From CAYTAP01 sp964435775 (GTDB lineage Bacteria; Planctomycetota; Phycisphaerae; Tepidisphaerales; Tepidisphaeraceae), in NCBI GenBank assembly GCA_964435775.1, contig CAYTAP010000147.1, positions 1 through 8,368 on the forward strand: a stretch of 8,368 nucleotides of DNA. Reading direction: 5' to 3'. Position 1 is the stretch's first letter. Each line of letters begins with the position of its first letter. Both the position numbers and the translations under genes were made by a program. The notes under the pieces were generated by a model that was not told the DNA's origin, searched no databases, and saw only the letters and a list, made by a program, of their open reading frames with translations. Shown one piece after another: positions 5,325-8,368 of this stretch.

Positions 5325-7241
5325 TTACGGGTTGATCGCCTGCGTGGCGCTCGGTGAAGTCACAGGAATTCGCCGGCTTTGCTCCCACCGCTGTCCGGCG
5401 ATGGGCAGGGCAAGTTTACCCAGTTCGCTCTCCGGTTCAGCCTTGCGCAACCGCCGAAAATCCTCCACTGCCTCGGCGAATCGCCCCTGCTCGTAATTGG
5501 CGACGCCTTGATGGAACAACGTCAAATCCCCCTCCGTGCGCAAGGCGGCGGGCGTCGTCGCCTGATTTTCCGCGACGATCTTCAACTGCGCCATCGCCTC
5601 ATCCCAGCGCTGTTGATGCGAGAGCACCCGCGCCAGGTTCAAGTGCGGCGACGGCCAGCGCGGACTCATCGCCATGACCGCTTTGTATTCATCCCCCGCC
5701 TTGTCCAGCAGCGCCATCGCGCGCCGGTGCGATGAATCCGCCTCGGCGGTCGCCTGTGACGCCTCCTTCGCATCGCCGTGCCCGGCCAGCGCTGCGGCGG
5801 CGCGGCGATAATCCGCCTCCGCCTTGAGCGCCTCATTGCCCAGTTGGTGGTAGTAGGCGCCCAGGCGCTCATGCGAAACACCGCTGTTGGGATTGACCGC
5901 CAGCGTGTGTTCAAAAATCGCCGGTGTCGATCGCCAATACAGCGCCTGCGCCGCCGCCCGACCCGCCAGCACGATCAGGAGCACCCCCACAAGTCCCGCC
6001 AACCATCGCTTGCGAACGACAACCAGCGCCATCGCCAATGCCAGCGCCGGCCCGAGCATCGCCAGGTAGAGGTAATGATCGGCGACGGTGGAATAGTATT
6101 GAAAATCAAACGGCGTGAACCCCAGCACCGGCAGGAGCGCCGCGACGAAGATCAATCCCGCCACGCCCAGCCAGGGCGCTCGCCGCCGCGATTTCCAGAG
6201 CAACCACCCGACGACCACCGGCACAACCCATGTCCAATAGCGCGCTGTTGAATGCAGAAACACCGGCGGATTGCGCCCATAATCCGGCGCCAAGTGCAAC
6301 GGGAAGATGAGCTTGTAGAGGTAGAATGCCAGCGCATCGGCCGCGATCAGCGGACGGCTCATCACCGGCCAGACCGTCAGCCCCCACCCCGGCTGGTTGA
6401 TCTTCGCCAGCACCATGATGGGCAAACTGAAGACAAACCACGGCCAGAGCGATCCGGTCACCGCCCGCGCGCTTCTCCGGATCAGGAAATAATCGATCAT
6501 CGCCGCGATGACCGGCGTCATCATCGCCGACGGCTTGCTCAGAAGTGCGAGAATCAGGAACACCAGCGCCGCGATGTAGTGGCGAGTGGGGGATGGCGCG
6601 CCCTCGGCATCGCGCCGCCGCGCCTCCCGTCGCCTCCGTCCGGCCGGGATGATCAGCGTTGCTTGCTCCTCCGCCTGCCGCAGTTGGGCAAAGCAGACAT
6701 ATTGCCACAGCGCCAAAAGCGAGAAGAACCCATACAGCAGATCCTTCGCGCCTGAGATCCATCCCACCGTCTCGACCTGCACCGGATGCACCGCAAAGAG
6801 CATCGCCCCGGCGAACGCGGCCCACCCATTGCCCACCAGTCGCTGCAGCAATTCGAAAAGCGCCAGCACCGCGCCCAGATGAATCAGGATGTTGGCCGTG
6901 TGAAACACCCACGGATTGAGCTGAATCCCCTGCGCATCCGCCGTCGGCACCCGCGCCACCCACGCCAGCGCCGACCAGAGCGTGTAGGTCACCGGAATAT
7001 AGATGTCCAGATGCGGATGGGCCCAGTAATACAGCGTGTTGGTGATCGAAGGCGGATTGAGATGCGGGTTCTTCCAGATCGTCGTCGGATCATCCCAGTT
7101 GGAAAAATCGCCCGTGTACAACCCCGCGAATGTCGCCAGCGTGATCGCCGCCAGCAGCAGGCGAATCCATGTGATGCCATCGGCGCGCGACGTTGCCGCA
7201 GCTCCCATCAACCCTTGATCCGCCGCGTCATGCTGCCCCAT
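5325..7241 (-). CDS. GT-C-fold membrane glycosyltransferase-like protein with C-terminal TPR repeats
   Basis: About 638 residues; positions below count from the TTG one codon earlier. The N-terminal 435 residues are a polytopic membrane domain of the GT-C fold. The first periplasmic loop has the acidic motif DFSNWDDP (46-53) expected at the catalytic site. Further family blocks are VFHTANILIHLGAVLALF (113-130), FAVHPVQVETVGWISGAKDLL (150-170), LALLSKPSAMMTPV (232-245) and VADHYLYLAMLG (387-398). These match bacterial relatives of the TMTC protein O-mannosyltransferases. Residues 436-625 are soluble, with TPR-like helical pairs such as LNLARVLSHQQRWDEAMAQL. The likely role is transfer of a sugar from a polyprenyl-phosphate donor onto envelope proteins; donor and target are unknown. 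A cytoplasmic loop (200-222) is unusually Arg-rich. An AGGGG ribosome binding site inside the pgeF end lies 8 nt before this ATG, which follows the pgeF stop by 3 nt; TTG at 7244 is the alternative. Confidence 0.85.
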   Translation of the reverse strand: MGQHDAADQGLMGAAATSRADGITWIRLLLAAITLATFAGLYTGDFSNWDDPTTIWKNPHLNPPSITNTLYYWAHPHLDIYIPVTYTLWSALAWVARVPTADAQGIQLNPWVFHTANILIHLGAVLALFELLQRLVGNGWAAFAGAMLFAVHPVQVETVGWISGAKDLLYGFFSLLALWQYVCFAQLRQAEEQATLIIPAGRRRREARRRDAEGAPSPTRHYIAALVFLILALLSKPSAMMTPVIAAMIDYFLIRRSARAVTGSLWPWFVFSLPIMVLAKINQPGWGLTVWPVMSRPLIAADALAFYLYKLIFPLHLAPDYGRNPPVFLHSTARYWTWVVPVVVGWLLWKSRRRAPWLGVAGLIFVAALLPVLGFTPFDFQYYSTVADHYLYLAMLGPALALAMALVVVRKRWLAGLVGVLLIVLAGRAAAQALYWRSTPAIFEHTLAVNPNSGVSHERLGAYYHQLGNEALKAEADYRRAAAALAGHGDAKEASQATAEADSSHRRAMALLDKAGDEYKAVMAMSPRWPSPHLNLARVLSHQQRWDEAMAQLKIVAENQATTPAALRTEGDLTLFHQGVANYEQGRFAEAVEDFRRLRKAEPESELGKLALPIAGQRWEQSRRIPVTSPSATQAINP

Positions 7242-7244
7242 CAA

Positions 7245-8069
7245 TCAAGCCCCTGGCGCGCCGGGCGCGTCCGCTTTGGGTCCGATCACCGCCGCCATCC
7301 GCCCGGTGATGCCGTTGTCCCGCCGATGGGAGTAAAACTCATCGACATCTCGGAACGTGCAGAGATTGTTCCCATCGATTCGTGCATCCGCCAGGCCCGC
7401 TTCTCGAAGTTGCCGCCGCACCGCCAGTTGCAAATCGACCGTCCCTTTCCCGTCGGCCCTTCGCGTGATCGGCGCATCGACGCCGAATCGTGTCGTGAAA
7501 GCCGCAAGCACCTCCGGGCCGACCTCAAACGCCGCCGGTCCGATGCAAGGCCCGATCGCCGCCAAGCATTGTCCCGGCGTGATGCCGTTCAACTTGCATA
7601 GCGCCGCAATCGCCGCCGGAACGACGTCCGCGATCACCCCGCGCCATCCCGCGTGAATCGCCGCGACCGCGCTCCCATCCTCCGCGCTGACCAGCACCGG
7701 CACGCAGTCGGCGATCCGCACCTGCAACGCGGCCGACGGATCATTCCCCACCAGCGCATCGGCCTTCGTGTTCGGATCGAGCGACTGCCCCGCCTTCACA
7801 ACGATCACCTTCCCCGCATGCTCCTGATAAAGCCGCCAGAGCGGCCGACCGCCGCACCCGGCCGCCTCCTGAATCCGCCGGTAATTCTCCGCCAGGTGCT
7901 CCTGTGGATCCTGGATCGCACACCCGTTGGGGTTCCCCAGATTCAATGAAGCAAACGGCGCATCGCTGACCCCCCCAATCCGCGTGCTGAACGCATGCGG
8001 AACCCCCACCCTCTCCAGCAGCGGCGACGCGTAATACACAACCGCTCCTCGATTTCGTCTCTCGATCAT
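7245..8069 (-). CDS. pgeF: Peptidoglycan editing factor PgeF (YfiH/LACC1, formerly polyphenol oxidase family)
   Basis: This 274-residue soluble protein has the full set of family motifs: HAFSTRIGGVSDAPFASLNL (25-44), YQEHAGKV (81-88), DALV (104-107), RIADCVPVLV (118-127), AAIHAGWRGV (136-145), IGPCIGPAAFEVGPEV (172-187) and a C-terminal FYSHRRDNGITGR (245-257). The zinc site is H84, C122 and H139. In E. coli the protein removes wrongly incorporated L-Ser/Gly from UDP-MurNAc peptides, and relatives act on purine nucleosides; older databases call it laccase or polyphenol oxidase. Length is normal. The ATG at 8069 has no good Shine-Dalgarno; a second ATG at 8082 is out of frame. It is the first gene of the cluster, its stop codon lying 3 nt before the next ATG. 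Confidence 0.95.
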   Translation of the reverse strand: MIERRNRGAVVYYASPLLERVGVPHAFSTRIGGVSDAPFASLNLGNPNGCAIQDPQEHLAENYRRIQEAAGCGGRPLWRLYQEHAGKVIVVKAGQSLDPNTKADALVGNDPSAALQVRIADCVPVLVSAEDGSAVAAIHAGWRGVIADVVPAAIAALCKLNGITPGQCLAAIGPCIGPAAFEVGPEVLAAFTTRFGVDAPITRRADGKGTVDLQLAVRRQLREAGLADARIDGNNLCTFRDVDEFYSHRRDNGITGRMAAVIGPKADAPGAPGA

Positions 8070-8128
8070 GCCGTGCGATCATACCCGCCCCGCTCCCGCC
8101 ATGCGCCCTGTTTCAAAATCTCCTTCAC

Positions 8129-8154
8129 CGCCGAGACGCGGAGAGCGCGGAGAG
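8129..8154. repeat. Short tandem repeat, two exact copies of CGCGGAGAG plus a degenerate copy
   Basis: CGCGGAGAG occurs twice head to tail (8137-8145 and 8146-8154), preceded by CGCCGAGA (8129-8136). The unit and its surroundings (TTCACCGCCGAGACGCGG, then an A-rich end) resemble a degenerate purine-rich intergenic repeat that I recall from many environmental bacterial genomes. That recollection is not tested here. Confidence 0.6.
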
Positions 8155-8167
8155 AAAATATGGATTG

Positions 8168-8332
8168 AACCACCAAGACACAAAGAACACGAAGCGGTTC
8201 CTCGCCGGATCGCGCCGCCTGGCGGGTGGACCATTTCTGTTATTATTTTTTAACAAGCGAATTAAACGCATCGTTTGACGAGTACGCTGCGCGCTGCGAG
8301 CGCCGCTACGTGCTCTTCGTGCCTTGTATGTT
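8168..8332. repeat. Inverted pair of degenerate 30-mers around an AT-rich core
   Basis: Plus-strand 8168-8197 and the reverse complement of 8303-8332 agree at 23 of 30 positions, both containing an AAG-CAC-AAG-CACG pattern with roughly 9-nt periodicity and both ending in AGCGG. They enclose 105 bp that includes the AT-rich core and the left part of the 8280-8315 hairpin. The arrangement resembles the ends of a decayed miniature element. No transposase is present. Confidence 0.5.
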
Positions 8333-8368
8333 CAAAACGCCATCCAAATGTTCTACTTCCGCTCGTCG

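Larger units (their letters stand above)
8070..8368. other. Gene-free, repeat-rich region upstream of pgeF
   Basis: No credible coding region is seen. The stretch contains tandem 9-mers (8137-8154), a degenerate inverted pair of 30-mers (8168-8197 and 8303-8332), an AT-rich core (about 8230-8275, including seven T in a row next to TAAC) and a GC-rich imperfect hairpin (8280-8315). The pgeF promoter should lie here on the minus strand, but I cannot point to a convincing -35/-10 pair. Open frames reach the right edge on both strands, but none has start or motif support. Confidence 0.6.

Noticed and set aside
6106..6963. Minus-strand frame of 285 codons inside the GT-C gene
   Set aside because: It is a frame-shifted shadow, rich in Gly/Ala, within the better supported GT-C frame; there is no sign of a real frameshift because the GT-C frame is intact end to end.
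6786..7601. Plus-strand frame of 271 codons spanning the pgeF/GT-C junction
   Set aside because: It is antisense to two well-supported genes and is very Arg-rich without motifs.
7245..8069. Laccase or multicopper oxidase
   Set aside because: The old family name suggests this, but the motifs (ADC, HAGWRG, H/C/H zinc site) are those of PgeF/LACC1 proteins and there are no multicopper oxidase copper-binding motifs.
8129..8332. Possible CRISPR array upstream of pgeF
   Set aside because: The repeat units are about 9 nt, in tandem and degenerate, with no regular spacers, no 24-37 nt direct repeats and no cas genes.
8306..8368. Possible 3' end of a minus-strand gene entering from the right edge
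   Set aside because: A 20-codon frame ends in TAG at 8306, but it overlaps the repeat at 8303-8332 and two such short frames exist; there is no basis to choose one.

Overview
The window is GC-rich bacterial DNA. The gene types fit a planctomycete-like lineage (Planctomycetota, perhaps Phycisphaerae): an HU homologue with a Lys/Ala-rich C-terminus, a large polytopic GT-C protein with C-terminal TPR-like repeats, and short palindromic intergenic repeats. This assignment is an inference from gene style; there is no rRNA or other phylogenetic marker to confirm it.

Layout from left to right. (1) Minus strand, 191 to the window edge: the N-terminal part of a small acidic helical protein resembling antitoxin-type proteins, with its own candidate promoter and ribosome binding site. 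(2) Minus strand, 805-488: an HU/IHF-family nucleoid protein with a strong Shine-Dalgarno, a long structured leader and a clear intrinsic terminator. (3) Minus strand, 2044-1064: a cation diffusion facilitator (CDF) metal transporter. (4) Plus strand, about 2289-3620 and 3676-4710: a 12-helix MFS permease, then a secreted M48 zinc metalloprotease lipoprotein. The CDF and MFS genes diverge from a roughly 245-bp spacer that holds a compact palindrome. (5) The convergent spacer 4711-4885 carries a long nested inverted repeat, a perfect 13-bp hairpin and a G-quadruplex-type run. (6) Minus strand, 8069-4886: a tightly packed three-gene cluster in the order pgeF (peptidoglycan editing factor, LACC1/YfiH family), a GT-C membrane protein with TPR-like repeats, and tsaE (ATPase for tRNA t6A synthesis). 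Junctions of 3 and 13 nt indicate one transcript. (7) The last 300 bp is gene-free repeat-rich sequence with an inverted pair of degenerate 30-mers around an AT-rich core.

Most genes have recognisable housekeeping or transport roles: nucleoid structure, metal efflux, small-molecule transport, envelope protein quality control, cell-wall editing, envelope glycosylation and tRNA modification. I see no phage, insertion sequence transposase, CRISPR array, tRNA or rRNA gene, and no convincing undescribed multi-gene system. The points most worth a second look are the intergenic repeat structures, the HU leader and its altered DNA-binding arm, and the placement of the GT-C/TPR protein between pgeF and tsaE.
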